From: an uncultured Prevotella sp.
Lineage (GTDB): Bacteria > Bacteroidota > Bacteroidia > Bacteroidales > Bacteroidaceae
Length of the DNA stretch: 59,952 nucleotides
Direction: 5' to 3'
NCBI GenBank assembly: GCA_900316015.1
Contig: ONBG01000016.1
Location: 1 to 59,952, forward strand
This document shows positions 51,565 to 59,952 of this stretch, piece after piece (position 1 is the stretch's first letter; each line of letters opens with the position of its first letter). The notes beneath the pieces were generated by a model. The model searched no databases. It was not told where the DNA came from and worked only from the letters and a program-made list of their open reading frames with translations. The translations under genes were made by a program, and so were the position numbers.

Positions 51565-53037
51565 ATGTACGATATCGTCATCATAGGCAGTGGATTAGGG
51601 GGCTTGGAGTGTGGGGTAATCCTCGCCAAGTCGGGAAGAAGTGTCCTTGTATTAGAAAGGGCGCATCATCCCGGAGGATGCATGCAGAGCTACAAGCGCC
51701 AAGGGCTGGCCTTTGACACAGGACTGCATTATGTTGGTGGACTGGCAGAAGGACAGTCGCTGAACAAGGTCTTCCGCTACTTAGGGCTGATGGACTTGCC
51801 TTGGAAAAGGCTGGACCAGGAGTTCGAGCATATCTCCATCTGTGGAGAAGACTTTACCTTAGAACAGGGATACGACCCGTTCGTAGAGTCCTTGTCGCAG
51901 CGGTTCCCCATGGAAAGGAAGGCGTTGGAAGCCTATGTCGGTATGCTCCAACATTCTGAACGCATGCAAAAGATGCCTCTCAATCCCATGGCTGACGAGA
52001 GAGCCTTTGACGCAGAGCTATTGGATGAAGGGGCTTATGACTACTTGCAGGAGACATTTCAAGACCAAAGGCTGATCAATGTTCTCAGTGCCGCATCCAT
52101 GAAGATGGAACTCCGGAAGGAGAGTCTGCCACTCTTCAACTTCGTCCATGGCAATAGTGGGTTCATCGAGAGCAGTTGGCGACTGCAGGGTGATGGGTCA
52201 CAATTAGTGAATCGACTGGTCGCTCAGATCCAAGCTTCAGGTGGGAAGGTGGTTTGTGATAGTGACGTTGAAGAGTTAGTGGAAGAAGACGGGCAGATCG
52301 TCAAGGCTAATTGCGCAAATGGAGAATCATACGAGGGCAAGGTCTTCATCACGGACATCCATCCCGCACAAGCCTGCAACCTCGTCCGAAACAGTCGGCG
52401 CATTCACAAGGCATATCTACGTCGCATCAACAGCTTAGAGAACACCTTTGGGATGTTTACGCTGTCATTGGTTTTGAAGCCCGGGCTCCTACCCTACTTC
52501 AATTATAACCAATATATCTATAGCACCCCAGACATTTGGTCGTTCTATGATGCACCTGAACCCGTCAGGGGGATTATGGTCAGTTGCCGTGTCCCGGAAG
52601 ACGGAAGCCGATATGCGACACAGGTAGACATCATGACACCCATGCCGTGGAAGGAATGCGAGCTATGGACAAACACTTCCGTTGGGCATCGTGGCAACGC
52701 ATACGAAGAAATGGTCTTGAGAAAGGCAGAGGAATGCCTCGCACTCGCAGCGCAAAAGATTCCCCGACTCAGCACGATGATCCAACAACAATATATCAGT
52801 ACGCCTCTCACCTATAGGGATTATCTCAATGCCCCACAGGGAACGGCATTCGGGCTTCGCAAGGACTATCATCATTCCATGATGACTTTCCTTTCACCCA
52901 TGACACCGGTGAGGAACCTGCTGATGACAGGACAAAACCTGATCCTACATGGGGTGCAGGGAGTGACGATGACCTCCTTGTTCACCTGTAACCGACTCTT
53001 AGACAAAGGACAAATATGGAATATTATTAAGGAATGA
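51565..53037 (+). CDS. CrtI-like FAD-dependent oxidoreductase (phytoene-desaturase fold)
   Basis: The start is the ATG at 51565 (MYDIVIIGSGLGGLE), 11 bases after the exporter stop and preceded by AAAGAAGAA; the open frame to 51502 lies inside the exporter gene. The 490-residue protein has the dinucleotide fold VIIGSGLGGLECGVILAKSG, the substrate-entry segment HHPGGCMQSYKRQGLAFDTG and a C-terminal FAD motif (LLMTGQNLILHGVQGVTMT). Such enzymes desaturate or isomerise long chains, and are found in flexirubin-type clusters. It may add or reposition double bonds after chain building. Confidence 0.85.
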   Translation: MYDIVIIGSGLGGLECGVILAKSGRSVLVLERAHHPGGCMQSYKRQGLAFDTGLHYVGGLAEGQSLNKVFRYLGLMDLPWKRLDQEFEHISICGEDFTLEQGYDPFVESLSQRFPMERKALEAYVGMLQHSERMQKMPLNPMADERAFDAELLDEGAYDYLQETFQDQRLINVLSAASMKMELRKESLPLFNFVHGNSGFIESSWRLQGDGSQLVNRLVAQIQASGGKVVCDSDVEELVEEDGQIVKANCANGESYEGKVFITDIHPAQACNLVRNSRRIHKAYLRRINSLENTFGMFTLSLVLKPGLLPYFNYNQYIYSTPDIWSFYDAPEPVRGIMVSCRVPEDGSRYATQVDIMTPMPWKECELWTNTSVGHRGNAYEEMVLRKAEECLALAAQKIPRLSTMIQQQYISTPLTYRDYLNAPQGTAFGLRKDYHHSMMTFLSPMTPVRNLLMTGQNLILHGVQGVTMTSLFTCNRLLDKGQIWNIIKE

Positions 53038-53041
53038 AAAT

Positions 53042-53632
53042 ATGAAAAGTGTATTCAAGGAAAACAAAAGATTTGTACTGGTACTCCTCATGGTGATGAC
53101 CGTTTACTGTGGATTCGCCCAAAACCGGACAACCATGTCGGCCCATGTTACCAGGACCATCCACAAGGCGGTCGTCAAGAAAGATGCAGTTGACAATGGT
53201 AATTTCTATTTCCAAAAAGCAGACAAACTATGCCTGACCTTCAAGAATGGCAAGGATGCCTTTAAGATGAACGGAAAGACCTATACCATCGTGATGAAAG
53301 GTAGGAAATATGTGGCAAAAGGGGCTACGATCAACCTGTTTGCCTCACTCCAAAAAGCCTTGGTGGTAGCAGCTGAGGGCGGAGATCTGAACAGCCTGAA
53401 GAACCTCAGTGACACAAAGGTCAGCAAAAGTGGTCATCATACGACTGTCACGATCACTCCCGTTGCTGAGAATGCCAAGGCTGCCAAGCACCAGATGTTC
53501 ACTTCTTTCATCATAGAAACAGAAGGAAAAGAGTTGAAGACCATCCGGATGAATGGTCGCGGCAACAGCTATACAGAATACGTGCTCTCTGGCAACGTCT
53601 ATAACACGGCCGTACCTGCTAACGCATTCTAA
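53042..53632 (+). CDS. LolA-like outer-membrane lipid carrier
   Basis: The 196-residue exported protein has a signal peptide (to about residue 27, CGFAQ) and a beta-rich body with the LolA/LolB-like pattern (NFYFQKADKLCLTFKNGKDAFKMNGKTYTIVMKG and FTSFIIETEGKELKTI). LolA-type proteins carry lipid groups through the periplasm; cluster-specific copies in aryl-polyene loci are thought to bring the pigment lipid to the outer membrane. It follows the oxidoreductase by four bases. Confidence 0.8.
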   Translation: MKSVFKENKRFVLVLLMVMTVYCGFAQNRTTMSAHVTRTIHKAVVKKDAVDNGNFYFQKADKLCLTFKNGKDAFKMNGKTYTIVMKGRKYVAKGATINLFASLQKALVVAAEGGDLNSLKNLSDTKVSKSGHHTTVTITPVAENAKAAKHQMFTSFIIETEGKELKTIRMNGRGNSYTEYVLSGNVYNTAVPANAF

Positions 53633-53664
53633 AGAGTAGGAAAATCATTAATTTTTTAGAAAGT

Positions 53665-56211
53665 ATGAAAAGATTACTGAGCTTGCTTCTCATAGCTCTG
53701 GTAGGGGTATGTTATGCCTATGGGCAGATCACAGGACAGGTCCTTGACAAGGACAGCCTGCCGGTCTCCATGGCAACTCTCTCCTACAAGGGGCACCATA
53801 TCACCGTGATCAGCGATGCACAAGGGAAATTCTCCATAGCGCGCCATGAAGGGTGGTCGATCACCATCTCCGCCGTAGGCATGCGCACAAAGGTCATCAA
53901 GATCACTGCAGAAACACCAGCCAGAATGACCATCACCATGCGCGATGATCCCAAGAACTTGTCTGAGGTGGTGATCAAGAAGAAAAGGAAACGGGTGAGG
54001 TACTCCCGCAAGGATAACCCCGCCGTGGAACTGATGAGGCGCGTCATCGCTGCCAAGAAACGGACGGACCTGGAAAACCACGACTTCTACCAGTACGACA
54101 AGTACCAAAAGATGACCCTTGCCTTAGATGACATCAAGCCCGAGGACTTGGAGAGCGAAAAGATGAAGAAAAAGCCTTGGCTCCTCGACCAAATTGAGAT
54201 AAGCAACTATAACCAAAAACTGGTCCTGCCTATCTCTGTAGACGAAACGGTCACGCAATATGTCTACCGCAAGAACCCAAAGGATGAGAAAAGCATTATC
54301 ACGGGACAACAGACATCGGGCGTCAACCAGATTCTCCAAACTGGGGATATTCTCAATACCACCCTGAAGGAGGTGTTCCAGGACATCAACATCTACGACG
54401 ATCACGTACGCCTGTTGCAATATCCCTTTCCCAGTCCCATCGGCAATACGGCCATCTCGTTCTACCGGTTCTATATCGACGACACGCTATACGTGGACAA
54501 GGACAAGTGTTACCATTTAGAGTTTATCCCGAACAACCAACAGGATTTCGGGTTCCGAGGGGAACTGTATGTCCTCGCCGACTCATCCCTGCACGTGAAG
54601 AGGTGCGTCATGACCATGCCCCATAAATCGGATGTCAACTATGTGGATGAAATCCATATCGACCAAGAATACACCCAACTCGACAACGGGGAATGGGTAC
54701 TCAGCAAAGATGACATGTGGGCAGAGATCAAACTCGCCAATTTCTTCAAGAAACTGTTAGTCGTCAGGAACACAAGGCTCACAGACTATGCGTTCGACCC
54801 ATTGCCCAAACGACTGTTCCGGGGCAAGGCTAAGATAACCCACGAGGCGGATGCCAGGATGAGAGACAAGGATTTCTGGAATAAATACCGTAGCGTGGAG
54901 ATGACCAAAAGCGAATCGTCCATGAATACCTTTGTCAATAGGATGAAGGAATCCAAGAATTTCAAATGGGTACTCGTCGGATACCAGGCCATCCTCGAGA
55001 ACTATATCGAGACAGGCGATGAAAAGCATCCCAGCAAATGGGACTGGGGACCCTTGAACGCATCGATCTCCCACAACTATGTAGATGGAACCCGACTGCG
55101 CCTGAGCGGCCGGACAACAGGTGCCTTGAGCAAGCATCTCTTCTTCAGTGGCTTCGGGGCGTATGGAACATCCTCCAAGAAACCCTATTACAGGACGGAG
55201 TTCACGTATGCTTTCAACAAAAAAGAGAATTCATCCTTTGAGTTCCCACAGCGTAATATCTCCTTCGAGAGCACCTATGACGTGATGTCCATGGCCGACC
55301 GTTACCTGCTGCATGACAAGGATAATGTCTTCGCGAATATCAAGTCGCAAAGCGTCAAGGACATGTATTTCTATAACCGACAAAAACTGTCCTATATCTA
55401 TGAGACGGAATGGGGATTGAGCTTCAACACTTCATTGAAATGGGAGAGCAACCAACAGGCAGGGCAACTGCGCTTCATCCAACTCGCCGACAGCACGGGG
55501 CGCCCCAAGTTCCGTACCACGCAATGGCAAGTGGGATTCCGTATCTGCCCGGGACAAACCTTCATCAACACCAAGCAACGCCGTTGGCCCATCAACTTGG
55601 ATAGCCCGGAGTTCACCATCGACCATATCATGGGCTTGAAGCACTTCATGGGTGGACAGTATACTTCCAACCAAACGAACCTGGGGCTCTACAAAAGGCA
55701 ATGGTTGGGAAGCTGGGGATACATCGACGCACATATCAACCTCAGCGCGCAATGGAACCAAGTGCCTTATCCCTTGCTGATGATGCCTCCTACGAATATC
55801 TCCTATATCTCAGACGAGGAAACCTTCAGCATGCTGCGCAACCAGGAGTTTCTGATCGACAGGATGGCATTCTGGTCGGTGGCATGGGATCTCAATGGCA
55901 AATTGCTGAACAGGATCCCTTTGATCCATAAACTGAAATGGCGGGAGATCATCACCTTCAAGGGATTCTTCGGGAAGCTGACCGACCATAACAATCCTTT
56001 CCTGGAACAGAACAAGGACAGCAAGGTACTGTTTGCTTTCCCATCGGACACCTATATCATCGATTCCTCACGACCTTATATGGAACTCTCTGCCGGCGTG
56101 CATAACATCCTCAAGCTCTTTGGGGTGGAATGGGTGCACCGCATGAACTATAACGACCATGCACATACCCGGAAGAACGGGGTGCGCTTCGGGATCTGGC
56201 TGAGCTTCTAA
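53665..56211 (+). CDS. DUF5686 family outer-membrane protein with N-terminal carboxypeptidase-like domain
   Basis: The 848-residue protein has a signal peptide (to about residue 20), a carboxypeptidase-regulatory-like beta domain (about 21-100, ITGQVLDKDSLPVSMATLSYKG) and the long DUF5686 part (LMRRVIAAKKRTDLENHDFYQYDKYQKM). That part ends in what looks like an outer-membrane barrel (GVRFGIWLSF at the C-terminus). DUF5686 proteins are restricted to Bacteroidota and have no established role. Its place between LolA and a flippase-like gene suggests placing or moving the lipid at the outer membrane. Confidence 0.88.
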   Translation: MKRLLSLLLIALVGVCYAYGQITGQVLDKDSLPVSMATLSYKGHHITVISDAQGKFSIARHEGWSITISAVGMRTKVIKITAETPARMTITMRDDPKNLSEVVIKKKRKRVRYSRKDNPAVELMRRVIAAKKRTDLENHDFYQYDKYQKMTLALDDIKPEDLESEKMKKKPWLLDQIEISNYNQKLVLPISVDETVTQYVYRKNPKDEKSIITGQQTSGVNQILQTGDILNTTLKEVFQDINIYDDHVRLLQYPFPSPIGNTAISFYRFYIDDTLYVDKDKCYHLEFIPNNQQDFGFRGELYVLADSSLHVKRCVMTMPHKSDVNYVDEIHIDQEYTQLDNGEWVLSKDDMWAEIKLANFFKKLLVVRNTRLTDYAFDPLPKRLFRGKAKITHEADARMRDKDFWNKYRSVEMTKSESSMNTFVNRMKESKNFKWVLVGYQAILENYIETGDEKHPSKWDWGPLNASISHNYVDGTRLRLSGRTTGALSKHLFFSGFGAYGTSSKKPYYRTEFTYAFNKKENSSFEFPQRNISFESTYDVMSMADRYLLHDKDNVFANIKSQSVKDMYFYNRQKLSYIYETEWGLSFNTSLKWESNQQAGQLRFIQLADSTGRPKFRTTQWQVGFRICPGQTFINTKQRRWPINLDSPEFTIDHIMGLKHFMGGQYTSNQTNLGLYKRQWLGSWGYIDAHINLSAQWNQVPYPLLMMPPTNISYISDEETFSMLRNQEFLIDRMAFWSVAWDLNGKLLNRIPLIHKLKWREIITFKGFFGKLTDHNNPFLEQNKDSKVLFAFPSDTYIIDSSRPYMELSAGVHNILKLFGVEWVHRMNYNDHAHTRKNGVRFGIWLSF

Positions 56212-56232
56212 GAACGGAAAAAAGATCCATCC

Positions 56233-57339
56233 ATGAGCAATAAGGTAAAGAACATCTTCTTCCTCTTCGGACTGACCATGGTGATTGTCATGTTCATCAC
56301 CTTCGATGTCAGCCTCAAGCAACTATGGGAGCATATTTGCCGTGCAGGCTACTGGCTGGTGGCAGCCATTGCCCTCTGGGGCGTGCTCTATGCCCTGAAC
56401 TCCCTGTCTTGGAGAGCCATCCTCAAGGGCAGTGGTCCCTTGGGCGTGAGCTGGCCCACCCTCCTGAAGTTCACCATCTCTGGCTATGCGCTCAACTACA
56501 CCACCCCATTCGGGATGCCGGGCGGTGAGGCTTACCGGGTAATGACACTTTCCAAATACGTGGGCGTGCAACGTGCCACCTCCTCTGTCGTGCTCTATAT
56601 GATGATGCATATCTTCAGCCATTTCTGGTTCTGGGTGACCGCCATCATCACTTACCTCCTCTGCGCACTTGGCGGCGACCTGTCATTAGGCACTGCCATG
56701 CGTTGGGTGCTGTTCTTGGCTTCCCTGTTCTGCGCAGGAGGGATCTACTTGTTCATCCGGGGCTATCGCTACGGACTGGTCACCAAACTCATGCGAGGCA
56801 TCTCCAAGATCCCAGGACTACGGAAATGGGGAACGGCATTCTACGCTGCTCATCAGGACGACCTGAAGAAGATAGACGAGCAGATAGCTGCCCTGCATAG
56901 CCAGAACCGCCGTTCATTCTTCATGAGTCTCGGACTGGAATACGGGGCAAGGATCCTGCAAAGCTTCGAGATTTTCTTTATGATGTTGCTCTTCGGGGTC
57001 GAGCCAGGAGTCACACAGGGGATGGGCGGTACGACGATGAACATAGGCGGTTATTTCCTGCTCTTCGTCCACTCCTTCCTGATCCTCGCCTTCACCTCCC
57101 TTTTCGCCAACCTCCTTGGCTTCCTACCCATGCAAATGGGTGGCAGAGAAGGCGGCTTCACCCTATCCACGACCCAATTAGGCATGACACCTGCCATCGG
57201 ACTGTTCATCAGCATCATCAGCAGGGTGCGCGAGCTTACTTGGATCTGCATCGGGCTTCTTCTCATCAAAATACCCGATCCTAACCCAGACATGACATCA
57301 GAAACAATTCCTTCATACAATGAAAAAGCAAATGAATAA
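56233..57339 (+). CDS. Flippase-like membrane protein (lysylphosphatidylglycerol synthase TM / UPF0104 family)
   Basis: The 368-residue protein has about eight membrane helices and the family pattern LAALSLNALSWR-like in ALNSLSWRAIL, plus YALNYTTPFGMPGGEAYRV, the glycine-rich loop conserved in UPF0104. The family includes the flippase half of MprF, and its members handle polar lipids. The gene overlaps the phosphatidyltransferase by 20 bases, so the two probably work on the same lipid: one makes it and the other turns it over. Confidence 0.87.
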   Translation: MSNKVKNIFFLFGLTMVIVMFITFDVSLKQLWEHICRAGYWLVAAIALWGVLYALNSLSWRAILKGSGPLGVSWPTLLKFTISGYALNYTTPFGMPGGEAYRVMTLSKYVGVQRATSSVVLYMMMHIFSHFWFWVTAIITYLLCALGGDLSLGTAMRWVLFLASLFCAGGIYLFIRGYRYGLVTKLMRGISKIPGLRKWGTAFYAAHQDDLKKIDEQIAALHSQNRRSFFMSLGLEYGARILQSFEIFFMMLLFGVEPGVTQGMGGTTMNIGGYFLLFVHSFLILAFTSLFANLLGFLPMQMGGREGGFTLSTTQLGMTPAIGLFISIISRVRELTWICIGLLLIKIPDPNPDMTSETIPSYNEKANE

Positions 57340-58312
57340 AAACGTACAATCCACTTACAAGTCCAACGACACCGAGGAATGGCTCGACAAAGTCTTCAAC
57401 CGCCCGATCGGATACCTCTGGGCCAAATTCTTTGAACGCTTAGGCGTCCATCCCAACACGGTCACTGTGTTCTCCATGATTATCGGAGCCTCATCGGCAT
57501 ATTTCTTCGCACAAGGCTCTTATTTTACCGAGGGCGGTCATGGACTGCTCATGAACATCATTGCCATCCTTCTGCTAATGTGGGCCAACTTCTATGACAG
57601 CGCAGATGGACAGTTAGCTCGGATGACAGGCAAGAAGACTCGCCTGGGCAGAATCCTCGACGGTGCCTCCTCCGATATCTGGTTCATCCCCATCTACTGC
57701 GGACTGGTCTATCGGTTCTATTGTCATCACGACTTAGTCTTCCAGACACTGCACATCTCCGACACCCCCACCCACGCCTTGACCGCTGCCCTCCTCTTGT
57801 TCGTCATCGCCTTGTATTCCGGCTTTGGGTGCCATGCACGCCAGTGTGGGATTGCCGATTACTACCGACAGATCCACCTGTTCTTCCTGAAAGGAGAGGC
57901 TGGCAGTGAATTAGACAACTCCACCCAACAGCAACAGATCTACGACCAGACACCGTGGAAAGGCAACTTCCTTTGGAAAGCGTTCCTGAAGACATACATC
58001 AACTACACGAGAAACCAGGAAAGGCAGACGCCACAATTCCAACAACTCATCCATGCCCTCCGCCACCGTTATGGGGCAACGGAGAATATCCCACAGCAGT
58101 TCCGGGACGAATTCAGAAGACGGTCACTCCCTTTCATGAAATGGACCAACATCCTGACGTTCAACACACGCGCCATTGCCCTCTACCTTTGTGCGCTCCT
58201 CGACCTCCCCTGGCTCTATTTCCTCTTCGAGATCATCTGCATGGGAGCCCTCTGCAAGTGGATGCGACATCGGCACGAGAAGATGTGCAAGGAATTTATG
58301 TCAATTGCATAA
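57320..58312 (+). CDS. CDP-alcohol phosphatidyltransferase family protein
   Basis: The 330-residue protein has a membrane core (about 40-160) with the CDP-alcohol motif starting DSADGQLAR, then eight residues, G, three residues and Asp. The final catalytic Asp follows after four residues (DGASSD), not the usual three. The family transfers a phosphatidyl or similar group from a CDP-alcohol to an alcohol. A longer C-terminal part (about 190-290) with many aromatic and charged residues is not part of the core fold. It is the last gene of the run; the next gene has its own promoter. The product is unknown. Confidence 0.87.
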   Translation: MKKQMNKNVQSTYKSNDTEEWLDKVFNRPIGYLWAKFFERLGVHPNTVTVFSMIIGASSAYFFAQGSYFTEGGHGLLMNIIAILLLMWANFYDSADGQLARMTGKKTRLGRILDGASSDIWFIPIYCGLVYRFYCHHDLVFQTLHISDTPTHALTAALLLFVIALYSGFGCHARQCGIADYYRQIHLFFLKGEAGSELDNSTQQQQIYDQTPWKGNFLWKAFLKTYINYTRNQERQTPQFQQLIHALRHRYGATENIPQQFRDEFRRRSLPFMKWTNILTFNTRAIALYLCALLDLPWLYFLFEIICMGALCKWMRHRHEKMCKEFMSIA

Positions 58313-58381
58313 AAATCAAATAAAATCGCCCAAAATATGCAGAAAACGACCTTGCAGTTGTGGTTTCATGACAAAAAACAT

Positions 58382-58389
58382 TATCTTTG
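58382..58389 (+). promoter_or_regulatory. Promoter -7 element before the YhcG-like gene
   Basis: TATCTTTG, exact consensus. It gives a transcript with a leader of about 130 bases before the nuclease ATG and separates it from the lipid cluster. Confidence 0.55.
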
Positions 58390-58444
58390 TAGCCAACATG
58401 AGTGTAGACCGTGGCTCAGCCACTCACAAACAATAACCCATATC

Positions 58445-58528
58445 ATGTCTGCAAGAATGAAAGAACTGGGCATGACACAGAAGAGTAATGTTGCTCGAAC
58501 CTATAAAGAAGAAAAACGTTATGGCTGA
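58445..58528 (+). CDS. Possible 27-residue frame overlapping the YhcG-like start
   Basis: ATG at 58445 opens a frame beginning MSARMKELGMTQKSNV and ending GYG-like RYG before TGA. The stop overlaps the nuclease start by eight bases (ATGGCTGA). The opening resembles the first helix of Xre-type repressors (KELGMTQ), so it may be a decayed regulator or a coupling peptide. Evidence is thin. Confidence 0.3.
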   Translation: MSARMKELGMTQKSNVARTYKEEKRYG

Positions 58529-59621
58529 TAAAGACAATATACCACAGTTTGTTAGCAACGATTCTTTCATGGCAGACAAGAACTATGTGAAGTGGTTGTC
58601 TGACTTGAAAAAGCGTATTCGCATAGCACAAGTAAAAGCTGCAATCAATGTGAATGTGGAAATGCTCAAACTCTATTGGAGTTTGGGAGAAGACATTTGC
58701 AATAAGCAAAAGCTGTACAAGTGGGGATCTAACTTTATGAAAAGATTGAGCCTTGATTTACGTGCTGAATTTCCTGATACAGAAGGACTTTCGTTTGTCA
58801 ACTTGTATTATATAAAGCGTTGGTACACATTTTATTCTTCACACTCTGATATTTTTTACCAGCTTGGTAAAAAAATGGCACAGGTGGAAAATTCTGTATT
58901 ACCAATGCCAGAAATACTACAGTTCGTCCCTTGGCGACATCAAACGGTTATAGTGTCGAAGTGTAACACCATACAAGCTGCATTGTTCTATCTCAACAAA
59001 GTGATAGAGGGTAACATGAGCCGTGCTGAATTGGAACACGCCATTGAAGCAAAGCTTTATGAGCATACAGGCAAGGCATTGAATAATTTTGCCGTAACAT
59101 TGCCACAACCACAAAATGCGCTGGCAAGCGAAATGATAAAAGATCCCTACAAGCTCGACTTCATCAGCATGAAAGGTAAGTTTGACGAGCGGGACTTGGA
59201 AAACAAATTGGCGCAAAATATCACTCGTTTCCTATTGGAGCTTGGCAAGGGCTTCGCTTACGTCGGTAGACAAATGGAAATTGAAACGCCCAGTGGTAAG
59301 TCTTATTTCCCTGACATGGTGTTCTACCATACTCGGTTGAAGTGCTACGTGGTTATCGAGCTAAAAGTTGTCGACTTTATGCCAGAGTATATTGGTAAAC
59401 TAAACTTCTATGTTTCTGCCGCTGACGAACTTCTAAGAGGTGATGGCGACAATCCAAGTGTAGGCATACTCCTATGCAAAGACAAGGATTCATCGGTCGT
59501 AGAATGGTCTCTTCGTGGCATCACAACTCCTTTGGGCGTGGCAAGTTATCAGCTTCAAGAGGTCTACGACAGAACTATGCTTGAAATGAAGCAGCAATCA
59601 TCAGAAGAGAATGAGAAATAA
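58521..59621 (+). CDS. YhcG-like PDDEXK nuclease-domain protein (DUF1016)
   Basis: The ATG at 58521 (MADKDNIPQF) gives 366 residues; the frame to 58488 adds 11 residues without a family match. An N-terminal DUF1016 part (WLSDLKKRIRIAQVKAAINVNVEMLKLYWSLG) precedes a C-terminal PDDEXK fold (about 235-330) with KSYFPDMVFYHTRLK and CYVVIELKV, the Asp and Glu-x-Lys of the active site. The family is often found near restriction or other defence genes and in mobile regions. Its base composition looks poorer in GC than its neighbours, hinting at recent acquisition. Confidence 0.9.
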   Translation: MADKDNIPQFVSNDSFMADKNYVKWLSDLKKRIRIAQVKAAINVNVEMLKLYWSLGEDICNKQKLYKWGSNFMKRLSLDLRAEFPDTEGLSFVNLYYIKRWYTFYSSHSDIFYQLGKKMAQVENSVLPMPEILQFVPWRHQTVIVSKCNTIQAALFYLNKVIEGNMSRAELEHAIEAKLYEHTGKALNNFAVTLPQPQNALASEMIKDPYKLDFISMKGKFDERDLENKLAQNITRFLLELGKGFAYVGRQMEIETPSGKSYFPDMVFYHTRLKCYVVIELKVVDFMPEYIGKLNFYVSAADELLRGDGDNPSVGILLCKDKDSSVVEWSLRGITTPLGVASYQLQEVYDRTMLEMKQQSSEENEK

Positions 59622-59831
59622 TTGGGCAATAAGCTGTTGTCCATAAGGACGAATGGCATTCATCGTATAGGACATGATGCTATTCCACTCCTAAATTCCT
59701 ATGTCTCATGATGATTAACGTTTGGCTGCGCCCCATCTTATTAGAGATGCTCGTATTGGCAAGAGATTTTCTTGCTTTCAGATCCGAAGTCATTTTAATT
59801 GTCTCAACATGTCAAAGAACGATGCGCTGGG
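59622..59831. other. Intergenic stretch after the YhcG-like gene
   Basis: No gene could be supported. On the minus strand a 37-codon frame starts MTSDLKARKSLANTSI (ATG at about 59796) but lacks a convincing promoter or family. Confidence 0.4.
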
Positions 59832-59941
59832 AGGTAACCTTTCGTGCCCTGTAAGGTAACCTTTCACAAGGCAGGAGATAACCTTTTTCAAGACAGGAGA
59901 TGACCTCGTGCAGGACAGGTGATCACGGCACTTGCGGGCAA
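59832..59941. repeat. Second array of 22-base units (AGRTRACC plus 14 variable bases)
   Basis: Units begin exactly every 22 bases at 59832, 59854, 59876, 59898 and 59920. The first two start AGGTAACC, then AGATAACC, AGATGACC and TGATCACG. TTT follows the box in the first three, and GCAGG or ACAGG ends three of them. The array reaches almost to the window edge. It is the same family as the array at 15832-15941. Confidence 0.85.
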
Positions 59942-59952
59942 GCACGAAAGAC

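Overview
The window comes from a Bacteroidota chromosome, most likely a Prevotella/Segatella-type gut organism. The evidence is: promoters of the Bacteroidota type (TTTG, about 19 bp, then TAnnTTTG) before many genes, little Shine-Dalgarno signal, and families typical of the phylum (NigD-like and BtuG-like lipoproteins, DUF5686, pectin enzymes, an ECF sigma factor paired with a dual-membrane anti-sigma protein). No insertion sequence, phage or CRISPR array was seen. The genus is an inference from gene content.

Layout. 0.2-6.2 kb: tRNA-Phe, then a GH28 pectinase, a membrane iron-sulfur protein, a Tat-exported aldo/keto reductase with a ferredoxin domain, and a PL1 pectate lyase. 6.2-8.6 kb: trmO, an MgtC-like and a YitT-like membrane protein. 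8.7-13.2 kb: a leftward vitamin B12 uptake operon (btuB, btuG-like, btuF-like) behind a cobalamin riboswitch. 13.4-18 kb: an SLC13 anion transporter, a small outer-membrane protein from a nearly leaderless promoter, an array of 22-base repeats, and a copper-type P-ATPase that lacks its nucleotide-binding domain. 18.3-21 kb: NigD-like lipoprotein, ECF sigma factor and dual-membrane anti-sigma protein. 21.0-21.2 kb: a 29-residue membrane peptide with its own promoter and terminator.

21.4-30.0 kb, leftward, is the most unusual region. It is a six-gene operon encoding a vWA-like lipoprotein, a four-helix membrane protein, a tubulin/FtsZ-superfamily protein, an 1161-residue protein with an actin/Hsp70 ATPase fold, a coiled-coil protein and a membrane zinc-ribbon protein. 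It looks like an envelope-associated system with two cytoskeletal-type NTPases. 30.1-38 kb holds metA, a U32 protein, a zinc-ribbon membrane protein, an M13 peptidase and an ABC-F ATPase, all leftward. 38.1-42.4 kb holds tex, a 0.7-kb non-coding stretch with a possible structured RNA, then rplT, rpmI and infC.

42.5-44.5 kb is a tandem GH43 protein. 44.7-58.3 kb is one rightward run of twelve tightly packed genes: an AraC regulator, a GNAT-like protein, a ketosynthase, an acyl carrier protein, two hotdog dehydratases, an RND exporter, a CrtI-like oxidoreductase, LolA, DUF5686, a flippase-like protein and a CDP-alcohol phosphatidyltransferase. It resembles an aryl-polyene/flexirubin-type lipid pathway reduced in gene number and joined to phospholipid-type enzymes. 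58.5-59.6 kb is a YhcG-type nuclease, followed by a second array of the 22-base repeat at the right edge.
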